Of a stretch of DNA of 48,566 bases, positions 1 through 11,068 are shown piece after piece. Location of the stretch: the NCBI GenBank assembly GCA_001598975.1, contig BBXU01003108.1:1-48566 (forward strand), written 5' to 3'. Each line of letters begins with the position of its first letter. Positions within the stretch are counted from its first letter, which is position 1. A program made the position numbers and the translations under genes. The notes below the pieces were generated by a model. It was not told where the DNA came from, did not search any database, and saw only the letters and a program-made list of their open reading frames with translations. Source of the DNA: Parachlorella kessleri. Lineage: Eukaryota > Chlorophyta > Trebouxiophyceae > Chlorellales > Chlorellaceae.

Positions 1-540
1 TCGTGAGAAGGACGGGGGGGGCACCTCCTGCCGACAGTGCCTCTCACGAAGGGCTGGCCACAGCCCGCGAGGTACCTGTAAATTCACAGTTGTCGCAGCC
101 CAAGATTTGGAGGGTATTGAGCCAAAAGCAACCCACCCAGGCAACCCTACAGCCCTGGGTTGCACGTGGGATGCCACAAACCATATACAACCTGCTGACG
201 CTACCAGCATCCGTGCCGAGGATATTGTCTGGCTTGAACCATTCCACCCATGTGTGAGTTTGTGACGAGGTTGCCAAATCTTGAGGCCCAGAAGCACAAA
301 TGGGTTATCTGGGGCACGGTGCACAGGGCACCAGCGGCTGCAGGTACATATCATGTGTATACAATATGGTGCCGCTGGACGCAGCTGCCAAGGTGCAGGC
401 TTCTGCTGGCGCAGGGCAGCACCCTTGCCACCTGCACCAAGCCCCCCACCCGGCCACACGCATTTCAGCTAGCAGGAAGAACCCATGGCTTTCAGACTGC
501 TAACGCTACGTTTCAAAGAGCCATGCTCATCCTAAGAGCC

Positions 541-3328
541 CTAGGGTGGTCGGCAGTTGGGCTGCTGCTGCCGTGGATGCTGTGTTTCCAGCTTGGGCCT
601 TTTCCCAGGTGGCCTGTCGTCCCGCTTATGGCACTGCACATGCATAAATAAAGCGAGCTAAAAACTCAGGACAGGACCATGGTAATAATCATCGTTGCAC
701 GGGGATGGGGCCCCCGAAGGCGCCAGCCGCACCAATCACTTCAGCCCAGTTTCGACTATCCTAAAACTCAATGTGCAGCTGCAGGTTTTGTGGAGCGGTC
801 CAGCAGACCAAAAATACTCTATACACCACCCATCAACAAGGTGAGACCGCCCAGTGCTGGGAACAGTTGGTTGGCAAAGGTGTCAATGAGCCCAGGCCGT
901 AATACCGCATGCGAGTGCTGCCTGAGATTTGCAACACTTGCACACCCTGGCAGCAGTACACTCACGTGCTCGCAGACAAAGCCCGCAAGCTTGTCCTCGC
1001 TGGCCCCCTGGATTCCCAGGCAGGCCAGGTGGTACCACTCCTCACAGCCGGTGCACATGACCATGGGCTGGTCGGGGTTGAAGGGCAGCTGGCAGGAGCA
1101 GTACACCATGACTCTGTCCGGCTTGAACTCCCGCTTGGAGGCCTGCACACAGCCCAGCACAGCACAGCACAGCGCAGCGGGGACTCAGCACACCACGGCT
1201 CGGTTAGGCCTGAGCCCACCCTTGCAGGTTTACACACAGGACAGCACAGCATGGCACTTGATGCATGGACGGCGCTGGGGGGCGCATCACTGCCTGATAG
1301 AGAGCCCAGCACATATACGGACCAACACTAGATCAGAGCAGAGACAGGGACAGGCAAGCGTGGAACCTTGCAGGGGCACCTGCGCCCAGGCGCAGCTGAC
1401 AGGTCCTGCTGGCTGGTACGGTCGGCATCAAGCTGGGATGAGGGTTTAACCATCGCGGTGCAAGAGGTACAAGTGATACTCATGGACACAGGCTGGACAA
1501 CTGAGACACACAGGCATGCAGCATGCTGACACAAGCCCTCCTCAGGTCAATCCACGTCATGGCCACGAACAGTTTGAGTAGGGACACCCACCGAGTAGAA
1601 ATAGCGGGTGAAGAATGTCTGGTTGGTCAGGTAGTCAGAGTTCTGCAGGGAGGCGAAGACCAGTGGAAATTAGGAGGATTGGCCGCACAAAGACAACCTA
1701 GGAGTGTACTCTCAAAGTAGATGCCAGGGCCACGCAATCACAGCAACGCCCATCCCAAAGCATCTGGTTCTCTCTGGCTGTCTGCACTGTATTCCAGGTG
1801 GCCGACAGCCAGTGTCAGCAAAGGCACACGCTTCCAGCAACCCTCCCTAGGGCAAAGCGACACAAGAAATCACCTCCTCCCAGGAGAAGTCATAATGCAC
1901 AGTGATATGGTACCTGTTAACCTCCCAGCAAGCCACATTTGCCGACCCACAAGTGCCCCCCCCCTCCCCCCCCCCCACACACACATGCGCGAACACAGGT
2001 GCACAGCATAGCGACTCACCAGGTAGTCATCCAGGCTGAGCACCTCGCAGTGTGATATGAGGGTGCTCACGTCGCACGTGTCGCAGTGGTCACTCTCAAA
2101 CACCTCCATCGTCCCGTGGAAGCCCTGCGGAGCAAGGCTTTCCTTCAAAGCCTGATTCATGCCTTTGAGGGGCTCTCGGTGTTGGTTGCGGCGGCATTTT
2201 GCAACCACCCACCACCCCAGTGAAGGCTCCAGCAGGAAAAGCCAGGCACTGACAGGTAGAGGACAACCCTTCCTGGATTTGCATTCCAATGCCTTTCAAA
2301 GCAGCTTCTCCTGTGATCTCTTAGGGATGCTGCTGGGGCCCCGCGCCACAACGCTGCTGCAGCACCACTTGCCACACACAAATTATGACCAAGCAGCTAA
2401 AAGATGCCTGCCAAAGTTGCCTAAAAGATATGAGGTCTTGCTGTCCCATGTACCAACGGCAGTGGCACATGCCAACAGCGGCAACTGACCCCAACGTAGT
2501 TGTACAACATATCCTGCTTCGCCTCAGTTGCGGGATGAAGATCTACCCCAGCAAAATTTCCACCATGTACATTCTGATGCTTGGTTTGCCTGGCCACAAA
2601 CCATGACATGCACCCTGCCTCTTGATGTCAGGATCAAGGTACCAAATCCCTGTCCGCTTTGGAAGGCACTGCCACCTCAGCAGTCGATACAGTATGTCTG
2701 GAAGTCTGACACTGCCACCCACCTTCCTGCCACCCCAGACTTCGTTTGGTCGGTAGTACCAGTTTACCACCATGTTCTGCGCCCGCTCCCCCCTCCCATT
2801 CACGCTGGGTTCGTGTATCTCCTTAATGACAGCCAACTGCAGCGCCACCCATTACGCGGAGACCACCTTGTCAGCAAGACGAGCGTTATAACACTGCCAG
2901 TCCATTAGTAAACTGCATGTGTGGGTAACACCATGCATGCTGTATAACCGTCAGGCTTAGCAAATGGCAGCCTCGGGAATCTTTTGCCAGGCTGAACTGT
3001 GGAGGCAAGGCCCCAGGCAGATTGAGAACTGGCACTGACAAAGAGTCCGGCACAGGAAACTTACGAAGGGCTGTTTGTGTGGAGGCTCGGACTTGATGAG
3101 GACGTTGTCACCAACTGCAGCGAACTTCATAGCGGGTTTGTCGTTGTAGCACTGACAGCAGCTACACGCTGAACCCCCCCCCCCCCAACCCCGGGGAGCG
3201 GGCTGCCTGGGAGGGCTGTACCCAGGTGCAGCGGTTGCCAGCTGCAAGAGTTACAGACGCTTGCCTTTGTACTCGACCATCTCGCTGTCCTCCCGACGGA
3301 CGAAGGACGTAACCTGCTTCGGCGGCAT
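541..3328 (-). CDS. BAH-PHD chromatin reader, EBS/SHL type
   Basis: Seven exons join in phase to a 236-aa protein: 3328-3255, 3161-3065, 2836-2723, 2124-2020, 1642-1592, 1142-966 and 633-541. The start ATG at 3328 follows an in-frame TGA. A BAH domain spans about residues 28-135: VGDNVLIKSEPPHKQPF, then NWYYRPNEVWGGRK, then GFHGTMEVFESDH. The PHD finger follows: REFKPDRVMVYCSC, MCTGC, WYHLAC, and a last zinc pair FVCEHC completed only by splicing to exon 7. The tail carries a KRPKLE nuclear-signal-like stretch. Length and domain order match plant EBS and SHL (about 230 aa), whose BAH binds H3K27me3 and PHD binds H3K4me3. That role is inferred from family. The exon 2 acceptor (TAG at 3162) is the weakest junction. 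A 13-C run lies in intron 1 and a long C/CA tract in intron 4. Confidence 0.88.
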
Positions 3329-3386
3329 GTAACCGTGGTGCCCCAAATGTCAACTCCTCCAAGGCTGGAATGCCTGCGCTGCTACC
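3329..3386. promoter_or_regulatory. Very short bidirectional promoter/5' region
   Basis: Only 58 bp separate the start codon of the BAH-PHD gene (-, 3328) from the first ATG of the unrecognised gene on the other strand (+, 3387). Both 5'UTRs and the core promoters must overlap here or extend into the opposite gene. I see no TATA box. The arrangement is seen in the sequence; shared regulation is inferred and depends on the + strand start being real. Confidence 0.4.
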
Positions 3387-4376
3387 ATGGGTCTCGCCAG
3401 CTACACTCGGGCCAAGGGAGAGTTCCACAACCTTAGGTAAGTAGGAGAAACCAGGCTGGCAGCAGTGCAGTTATGTGCTCAATTTGAGGGAAGCACTTGA
3501 TCACTTGCTGCTGGCCGCCTTCCGGCTATATAGGTGCTTGCGAGGCACTTGTGATTGCTTCTGGAAGATCTCACTAAAAAGGCGTCCAAGAGAGCATGCA
3601 CTGAGGCTTTGTGGGGGCAGGGCCCTCCAGGGCCAAGTACCTCTAGGATACCATCTAGGATACCCAGATGCAGTTGTGAACCTGGTAAAGCTGGCAGGCA
3701 ACAGAGAAGAGGCAGGGGTGGATTGGACTGACAGGGCTGGATGCACTTATTGGCTGGGTGGCAGGCAGGTAGTGCGGACAGGGTGTGAGGGTTGAGCTGT
3801 ACAAAAAGGACTGGATGCAGGATGCGCCTGAGTGTCCTGCCCGCATGCTCCATGTTTTGGCCTGAGACGTAACCCAGTGGGGTCTCTCAATCATATCTCC
3901 TCTCAAGCCAAGGCCACTACTGACTTTACAAACTTGTTCCCAGTTGTGGGTACTGACCTTCGGTGACCAGTACAAGCCTGACGGCCACAACAGCAGGCAC
4001 CTGAAGCCACCAAAGGTGACGCTCCCCTCCTCGGGGTCTAGTGGAGACCACTGTGGCTGTGCCGCTTAGCCCTACCTTCAACGGCGATGCTGTGTACACT
4101 GAACTGGGATGTCCCGGCAAGTTCAGAGATAGGGTTGCAACTCCAATAGACATACGCCTCGATCCCTTTGCCAAGTGAGTCCCACGCACCTCATCATCAA
4201 CTGAGCATCCAAATGGGTAGTTAAGCCCGGTGCAGTACTTTAGGTTCAAAACTTGTTGTGCGACATGCCCATACTCAGGCAATGCCCTTGCGTACCGCAA
4301 GAAAGCTGCAAAGCCAGCCTGGGGGGTAATCAAGGCCGGGCAGTCTCTTCAAAAGGGGTGCAACGGTGTCCGGTAA
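3387..4376 (+). CDS. Unrecognised small spliced protein; middle exon(s) unresolved
   Basis: I do not recognise this family. Exon 1 (3387-3436) encodes MGLASYTRAKGEFHNL and ends at a strong donor, AG|GTAAGT. Two later exons are well supported: 4042-4174, containing VAVPLSPTFNGDAVYTELG and later DIRLDPFAK, ends at AA|GTGAGT; 4244-4376 continues in phase with FKTCCATCPYSGNALAYR, KKAAKPAW and a TAA stop. Between them, about 3955-4016 reads FGDQYKPDGHNSRHLKPPK and looks coding, but its phase does not fit either neighbour with normal splice sites. Either an exon in 3437-3955 is missing from my model, or there is an indel. The C-terminus is basic with a CCxxC cluster. The gene ends 12 bp from the stop of the opposite-strand aldolase. 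No function is proposed. Confidence 0.5.
3757..3840 (-). repeat. Dispersed repeat copy 1
   Basis: Matches the dispersed repeat family in reverse orientation: GGTGGCAGGCAGGTAGTGCG, then an ACAGGGTGTGAGGGTTGAGC-like segment, then GGATGCAGGATGCGCCTGAG. The same order appears at 19925 and 27674, and its reverse complement makes up the 36.8-37.2 kb cluster. This copy lies in an intron of the unrecognised + strand gene. Confidence 0.7.
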
Positions 4377-4388
4377 ATAAGTTAAGTA

Positions 4389-5719
4389 CTAGCTGAGGTC
4401 TTCAAGGTAGGGGAGGATCAGCTCCCGGAAGTTTTGGCGCACCTCCTGCACAGCAAGGGCATCAGTTAGCAAATCCCCGCTCTGCTGCTCAGCTGCTAGC
4501 AGGCAAAGCGTAAAAGGGACCACTTGCAACAACACTTGCGGTGCCAGGCGACTGACTTAGCCCAACCTCCGGTTACTATCTAACTATGCCACTATGCTCT
4601 GTGAGAAATGCAGCCTCGCATCCATTTGAATGCAACAATGCCACATGTGGATCAAGGGCGAGAGGCTGCAATCCTCCCTCCCTGGCCCCTCCCCCCTCTC
4701 CACTTAACATCCTCCCAAACATGCATGCATGGAAAGCAACTCACCCCAACACTCCTCCCCAACAGGAAGAAGCCGTGGCCCTTGCGGATGTAGCATCTGT
4801 GCTGGGGATATGGGTGTGCTGCAAAGAGCTGCTCCAGCTCTCGGAGGTCTTCCGGGGTGGAGAACAAGGTGGCCTCATGGGAGATAGGGAACCCTAGGCG
4901 CTGTGCCAGGTCAAGGCCTGCAGCAAGTCTCGTGCTTGACAGCTGCAGTCCAGATGTAAGGCCCCACTGGTTTGATTGTTTCATAGGCGCCATGTTCTGT
5001 AGCTTGGGTAGCGGGAAAGCTGCCACAGACAACCCTAGCAAGCACTGATGGCTACATGCACCTCCAGGCAGTCAGGGACCAGCTCCTCAAAAGCAGGCTT
5101 GCTTTCCAGCATTGAGGCTGCCCTTCCACATGCATGCATAGGCATTTGACCTACCTGCACCCTCGGCGAGAGCATGACCATGTACTGCCACCAACGGCTT
5201 CTCAGACCACCCATATGCTGCCTGTGCATCACTTAGCAGTGCCGCTGCGTGGAGGGGAGAGTCGCTGGTGGGACGAGCCTCCTCTAAAGATGACACATAT
5301 CGCGCTGACCAGCTCCCGCGATCAAAGTCGGTCACAAGCACAAAGTCTGAGGGGTGCATCAGTACCCCTGGCTGCTTGCCGGAGCGGCTCACCCACATTC
5401 CCTCAGGCTGCTTGGGTGGTGGACAATCATGCTGCTTGCCTTTCCTTCTGTCACCGGCTGCCGCTACTGCTCCTGCTGTGCTGGCTGAAAAGCTGCTGCT
5501 GCTGTGCGCCGCCGACTCTACAGCAATGACTGCAATCGCACAGTTGCCGGCAGCAAGGCCATCGTTGAGGGTTGGGATGACTCCGCTAGCCTCCAGCTCT
5601 GCCATCAGGTCAGCTAGGTCTGCAAGGCTGGCATTGCTGCCTACGTATGGGGCCTGGCCCTGCCGCTCTGCTTGGAACTTGATGCGAGGCTGATCGTCGG
5701 TTATGAGCTCCGCTGGCAT
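4389..5719 (-). CDS. Class II aldolase/adducin-fold protein
   Basis: Three exons join in phase to 264 aa: 5719-5155, 4917-4745 and 4445-4389. The start MPAELITDD sits just after an acceptor (CAG at 5723-5725), so a 5'UTR intron is likely; the same frame stays open upstream to an ATG at 5941, which would add 74 residues. Hallmarks are the metal-site pair in AVHGHALAEGAG, made by the exon 1/2 junction, and HPYPQHRCYIRKGHGFFLLG, whose later His completes a typical three-His zinc site. The end is EVRQNFRELILPYLEDLS. About residues 62-95 form a Ser/Ala/Lys-rich low-complexity insert. Members of this fold act on sugar phosphates or methylthioribulose-1-phosphate, or have lost catalysis as in adducin. 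I cannot assign a substrate. Confidence 0.75.
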
Positions 5720-6430
5720 GAGCTGCAGCGTCAAGAAAGCAAGGATAGCTATGCAGCTGCGGTAGTGGCGGGTTGACACCACCGCACAGACTCCACACAT
5801 GTGTCTGACTGGGCAGGCCAGGTGGGGGCGTGATACGTGCGAGATACAACTTTCCTCAAATTCCTTGACGCCCAACAAGAGTACGACCAACACCAACCTC
5901 TGTACTTGTCTCCTGCAGGTAAGTGCAATGGTGCAAGACAAGGGAAGGACAGGGAGCTCGAATGATGTACAGGTGTGCCCAATCGCATGAAATCATTTAG
6001 GAGGGGGTTGCGTCTTTAACATAAAACCTCCAGGCGGGAGGTTGTGTGAGGTGGCAATGCGCGTCGTTGACTGGTCATGACTTGCGCCTTCACGACCGAT
6101 CACACTTGCGTGATCGGTCGGCAGCGCGAGCAAGGCATTATAACAGGTCTTACAGTAGCATTGGGTGGTCAGCTAAGCTTTGGCCTTAGCACAAGTGGGG
6201 CCGCCCTCTGCGTTGCAACCCTAGCTCTAGTGCGGGTTACGCTCTGATGACGCCTCCGACGCCGCCTCGCTTCTCGTGAAGCACCTTGTACACAGTTTCC
6301 CTTTTTTGCGATGGGGTTAGGAGCTGTCTGTGGACCCTGATCGCATGAGCAGCTGCAATGCCACCTCCACACATGGTGCCAGTTTGTGTGTGATCTGACC
6401 GTGCGCCTCCAGAGGAACATACAGCCTTGC
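5720..6430. other. Divergent intergenic region
   Basis: This 711-bp interval holds the upstream regions of two divergent genes. Besides the hairpin at 6093-6120 I see no coding exon that fits either gene. The aldolase frame runs open through 5720-5941 but lacks recognisable domain sequence there. Confidence 0.5.
6093..6120. promoter_or_regulatory. Perfect 11-bp inverted repeat (hairpin)
   Basis: CGACCGATCAC at 6093-6103 and GTGATCGGTCG at 6110-6120 are exact reverse complements around a 6-nt loop. It sits in the divergent intergenic region between the aldolase (start 5719, -) and the fucosyltransferase (start 6431, +). It could be a dimeric transcription-factor site or an RNA hairpin; no regulator is identifiable. 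Confidence 0.55.
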
Positions 6431-9400
6431 ATGAAAGGTGCAGTGGCCCCTTTGGGGCCGAAAGAAAGCCGGCGTGTGGTCCTTAGCCTCGCCGCTGTGA
6501 CCGTGGTCTGCGCTCTAGTTGCCACGTTACCCCAAGCCGGGAGGTAAGGCATGGCCTTATTTTCAGCATAGCCCTGCAGTCCTTTTGCAGCCATAAAAGT
6601 CAACCTAACCCACACCGTCCCCACCTGAGCTTGTCACCAAGCGCTGCAGGAAACTATCTCTGACGCCAAGCTCGCCTCCGACAGGTTCCTGGGGACTGTA
6701 GGCCTGGGAAAAGAGTGCCACACATCCTCCTGGGCAGCCTCTTGGACAGCGCGGCAGTAGAAGTGCCTGGCACGCCCACTGCCTTTGCACTGCGCTTGCG
6801 CTTGGGCTTGGGCGTGGGCGTGGGCTTGGCTCCTTCCCAGGGCTATGCCTTTTCCAATCGTGTCGACAAACACCTGCTCTTCTGTGCAGGGATACCCTCC
6901 GCACCACCCTACAACTGGACCTTCTACAGGTATCATCTGCGGTCACAGTCAGGGATAGCACTGGCGTCAAACCTGCATGGTTGCGTATTGTGCAGGCTGT
7001 ATGTAGTTTCAAGGCCCCTGCTTCTTGCGAACAGTGATGTTTCCTCTCCCTTCCCCCCACTTCTTTTACTGGTCTCAGTATGGACGTTGTTGAGTCACAA
7101 ACCCCATCAGAGCAGGGTGATGTGCACTGCTATCCTCAGCGCATATGTGCGTGTACGGGGGAGGATGCCTCCCACGCCTTGGATGGAACTCCTCCCCTGC
7201 CTAACCCTGCGTCGCTACACCCCCTGGCAGGGAGCTGTACCCCGAACTCCATGGGCTCACAACCCAGCAGGCACAGCAGCACTACTTTGATGTGGGCGCC
7301 GACGAAGGGCGCCTGGCAGCCCCGCCCACCCTCAAAGTGGTCTATGCAACCAGCGGGGGCCTGTGCAACCAGCTGTACCACCACCTCCATGCCTTCATGA
7401 TGGCCCGGGCGCTGGCAGCTGGCGGCGCCCTACCCGCCTCGGCCGCTGGCACAGCCATTGTGCTGCCGCCCGCCCTCCACCGGCGGTCTTTTGGGGACTC
7501 GCCCTATGGCCGGGGGCCCGCCGAGCGGGCTGCGGCGTGGCGCCAGGCGCCTATAGGCACGCTGCTGGATGTGGGGAGCATGCAGGCTTACTGGGCTGCC
7601 AGGGGCCTGGAGCTGCTGCCGGTGGGTGGGCCATGCGGTGCTGTGCTGTGCCGTGCGTGCGCATTTGCACGCGTTTATGTGTGTTGGCAGGGATGCAGGG
7701 TTGAATGCACAAGGGGATAGCCGTGCAGGCGTGGCTGAGTTTCATGAACTGGGACTCAGTCGGTGCTGTTAGGGCCGGGTACCTAGATAGAAATCCGGCA
7801 ACTTTGCTTTTACAACGTGCCACACACAGCATGTGCATGTTTGACGACAACGGCTCTACCAGCATGGTTTATGAAGGCGCTTTTGTTGAGTGGTTGCGCA
7901 CTTTATTCAGTGAGATGGATTGAAGCCCTCATTTATGGTCTTGTGCAGACCCCAGACATCGTCCCCAGGAATCCCTTCGTTTCGGACTGGCTGGGCCGCC
8001 GTCGAGCAGGCATGTCGCAGCCGCAGCGACTGGCACATAACCACACACAGCAAGCGCAGCAGCAGAAGAAGGCAGAGCAGGCGCAGCAGGAGATGTACCG
8101 GACAGACTGGCTGTCGTACCGCGCTGGAGGCCGCTGCCTCGCTGCTAGTGTGGCTGAACAGCTACAGAAGGATCAGCGGGCGATGTCGCGCATGCTTGCC
8201 CCCCTGCATCGCTACACGCGAGGAGCCAGGGACGCGATACTGACGGCAGCCAAGCCGGTACTTATTGGGGACCCCGGGAACCAGATTCCCTGTGTCTACC
8301 TGTGGCACGGCGGTACTCTGTTCGCCTTGAACACCAGTGGGTGAGCTGTACCCTGTAGATGTCTAATGATTGAAGCTGTGTGTACATGCGGACATTAGGG
8401 GTACCAGCACACAGCAGGGAAGCAAGTGCTATCTTGGAGGCTGCCTGCTTATTGATGCGTCTGCCTTTGCTTGCGCCGCTGGATGTTCTAGAAGGCAGTT
8501 GAGGTTCCATCTTCTGACCCAGATGTGCACCTCACTACCTACCTTATCCTCTCAGTCCCCCACTGCCCTCTGCTTCTAGCCCGCTGCTCCTTGTTTAGCC
8601 CCACGGGGTAAACCCCCGGTCTCTCTGACAGCACTTGCACTCCTGTGATATTGTTCGCATATGCTGTGTCCTCCGCTGGAGCTGGAGCACAGAGTCAGCC
8701 TCCCCCGCTTCTGCCTGCAGACTCCGCGGCGTTGCAGCAGAGGCGGCTCGCGGTGTCTTCTTCAACCGCACAATTGTGGCCCTAGCGGATCAGATACTGG
8801 CTGCCATGGACCCTGGTAGCAGGGGCTTCAATGGGTTACACCTGCGGTTGGAGAAGGACGTGGCGGCCTGGCACCAGGGAGCCGGTGGCATGGAGGTGCA
8901 GCAGGCTGGTTGTGGGGCAGGACTGCTTTGCAAGCCTAGTCGAGCTTCACTGTAGACTGCCACATCAGCATGCTGTTGTCAGAGCTGTGAATGCATGGCA
9001 GGACGTTGCAGGGGCATGCAGGGTTGCTCTTGCGAGGTGCAATGCGGCGAGGGTTGTGTCCCGTAGACCAGGCTGTTGCCGCCCAAGCGGAACTGCAGTA
9101 GGGCAGCGTACCATGCAGTCGCGCGCAGTGTGGGGTGCTCTGGATGTTGTGAGGTGTGTGTAAGGTCAGCTGCGGCAATTTTGCTTTGGGCTTGGTGCCT
9201 GTACATTGAATCCTCTATCAAAGAAGCGGTGCGGAAGATGCTGAGATCAATCAGCTGACATTTAAAGTGAGGTGGAACGTGGAGCGCAGGGTGATAAGCT
9301 GTTGTGCATGGGTGCAGGGAGCTCTGCAGAGCTTCCTGGATGGCATGAAGGCAGCCAAGTTTGCCGACCGCTCCACCCTGTATGTGGCGTCTGGAATGCT

Positions 9401-10362
9401 GTCGTACAATGCCTCGCGAGGTAGGTGGGTGGTACTGCTTGCGGCCGCACTGCTAACTAGGTGTGAGCAGATAGAGGTTGCAGCATATACATGAACAAAA
9501 GATGTGGGCCGCATGGTGGTGGCTGCATCAATCAGCCTGGTGGGTACCTGCTGTATTGCTGATGTGTTTGATGGGGCAGCCCTGCTGCACTTCATGGGCT
9601 GAAGCTCATAGCAGCCGCTTGTCGACTGCTGAGTGCTTGTGGCAAGGCACCCGCCCCTGTGAACACTGTGCAGAGTGGCTGACCATTGAGACCAAGATTG
9701 AGGCGCTAGGCCTGGCGGAGCAAATCGCGTACAAGGAGAGATTCCTTCGCGCCTCCCAGCTGGCAGGCAAGCCTCTGCACGCAATGTGCTTTCACAGCCT
9801 GCCTACAAGGTGCACTGAGCAGGGTTTGGCAGGATCTGCGCAAATAGGGTGCCATAGGGCACACTAGTGTTGGGTTCGGGTTTGTTCTCGTCTGACATGA
9901 CCCGGCATGCCGCCCACCTCTTCCATGCCTTGCCTTACTACTGGGACGAAGGTAAGGCTGCGGGCACTGCACTGCGAGCAGCACCTCAGGTGCCCATGCC
10001 GTGTCAGCTGCAAGCTTATGTGTTTTGCCTGCTAGCTAGCCATCCCACTGTGTGGGGATGCCGACTAGCAGCTGACAGGGCTGGGGCAAGGGGCCAGCGG
10101 GGTGTTTGTCGGCATGACTGAAGCCAGCAAGCCTTCCCTGTGTTGGTTTCGTGCAGGCCTGCACAGCGAGCAGCTGGCGCTGATAGACTTCCTGGTCCTG
10201 CTCAAGTCCCAGCGGCTGTGCGGCCTGGCTGAAAGCTCCTTCAGCTACCTACTGGTGGAGATGCGGGCGCTGCAGGGCCGCCCCAAGAGCACCGCGGTGC
10301 TCATCAACCCTGGCAGCTCCGCTCGGACCCTCTTTAGGTTTGGCGGCCAGCTGTCAAACTAG
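6431..10362 (+). CDS. O-fucosyltransferase-like type II membrane protein
   Basis: Ten exons join in phase to 543 aa: 6431-6543, 6650-6684, 6890-6929, 7231-7621, 7949-8340, 8721-8895, 9318-9420, 9674-9766, 9868-9951 and 10157-10362. Residues 1-15 are short and basic (KESRR), followed by a membrane anchor (VVLSLAAVTVVCALVATL) and a Ser/Pro stem, as in Golgi glycosyltransferases. The lumenal part has NWTFYRELYPELHGL, the donor-loop-like YATSGGLCNQLYHH, FNGLHLRLEKDVAAW with the family His-Leu-Arg, LYVASGML, and IDFLVLLKSQRLCGLAESSF, where fucosyltransferases recognise GDP-fucose. It probably transfers fucose to protein or polysaccharide in the secretory pathway; the acceptor is unknown. About residues 185-205 form a Gln/Lys-rich insert. 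The eighth intron appears to start with GC, and the exon 9 acceptor (ACTAG) is weak. Confidence 0.78.
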
Positions 10363-11068
10363 GCTGAGACTGGCCGTGTTCGCGCTACCAACAGGCTTTC
10401 TGGGTTCCATTCCCCAGCAAGGTGTCCACGCTCTTCTTGCAAAGAGTGCAACCAGCCGGCGGGAGTCTGCTAGCCCCATGTATACTTCGTGCCACTACAA
10501 AACTGGCCATTTGTTGCATCTTTTAATGCATCTATGTCATATATACACACATCGACTTGCTACGGCTGCTTCCAGGCCAGGCATTCCTGGCCTCAATTTT
10601 CTTGAGGCTTCTCTGCACAGCCTTTGCCAGTTCTACCAACAATGGCCATTGAAGGGATGCTAGTGAAAGTCCACAGCCATGCCTTCCCATGCTCTGTTGT
10701 TCACCGCGCATGCACTCAAGTAGTGTTTCCTTTCCTCCCTGCTCTCATTTAGGGTCCATTGGTGCTCCACTGGTGACCTGCTTGTGTTTATCTGCTGTCA
10801 CTCTACTCACAAAATCCTGCATCCTCTGTCCCACTGTCCCGTCTTGCCTTGGCTTTATCTACTAGAAGTAGCTCGTTGGTAGGTGAGTTCTTTGATCACT
10901 CACAGCAGGTCAGGTTAGTACGCATGCTGCTGCCGCACGGGGACATTCACGCTGTCTTTGCCCAACTTGGAAAGCATTCTCTTAGATTACTAAGCGTAAG
11001 TTGTAAGAAACTAGTGCTGCAACAACCCAAGTCTAGAGTCAAATACGTGCATAATGACATCAGCCCTC
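10363..11068. other. Convergent 3' intergenic region
   Basis: These 706 bp separate two stop codons facing each other (fucosyltransferase + and RPGRIP1L-like -). They should hold both 3'UTRs. I see no coding exon, RNA gene or repeat copy here. Confidence 0.5.

Noticed and set aside
1..540. Several short open frames at the left edge
   Set aside because: No domain, no convincing splice pairing and no similarity to the neighbouring gene; this is probably the BAH-PHD 3' flank.
761..779. Alternative last exon of the BAH-PHD gene (HLHIEF)
   Set aside because: It fits a CAG acceptor but would leave the PHD finger without its last Cys; the exon at 633-541 supplies it and a basic tail.
679..1449. 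256-aa plus-strand open frame
   Set aside because: Covers the PHD exon on the other strand and CAGCACAGCACAGC microsatellite; no recognisable protein.
5134..5693. Two plus-strand frames of 131 and 141 aa
   Set aside because: Both are shadows of aldolase exon 1, which carries the family motifs on the minus strand.
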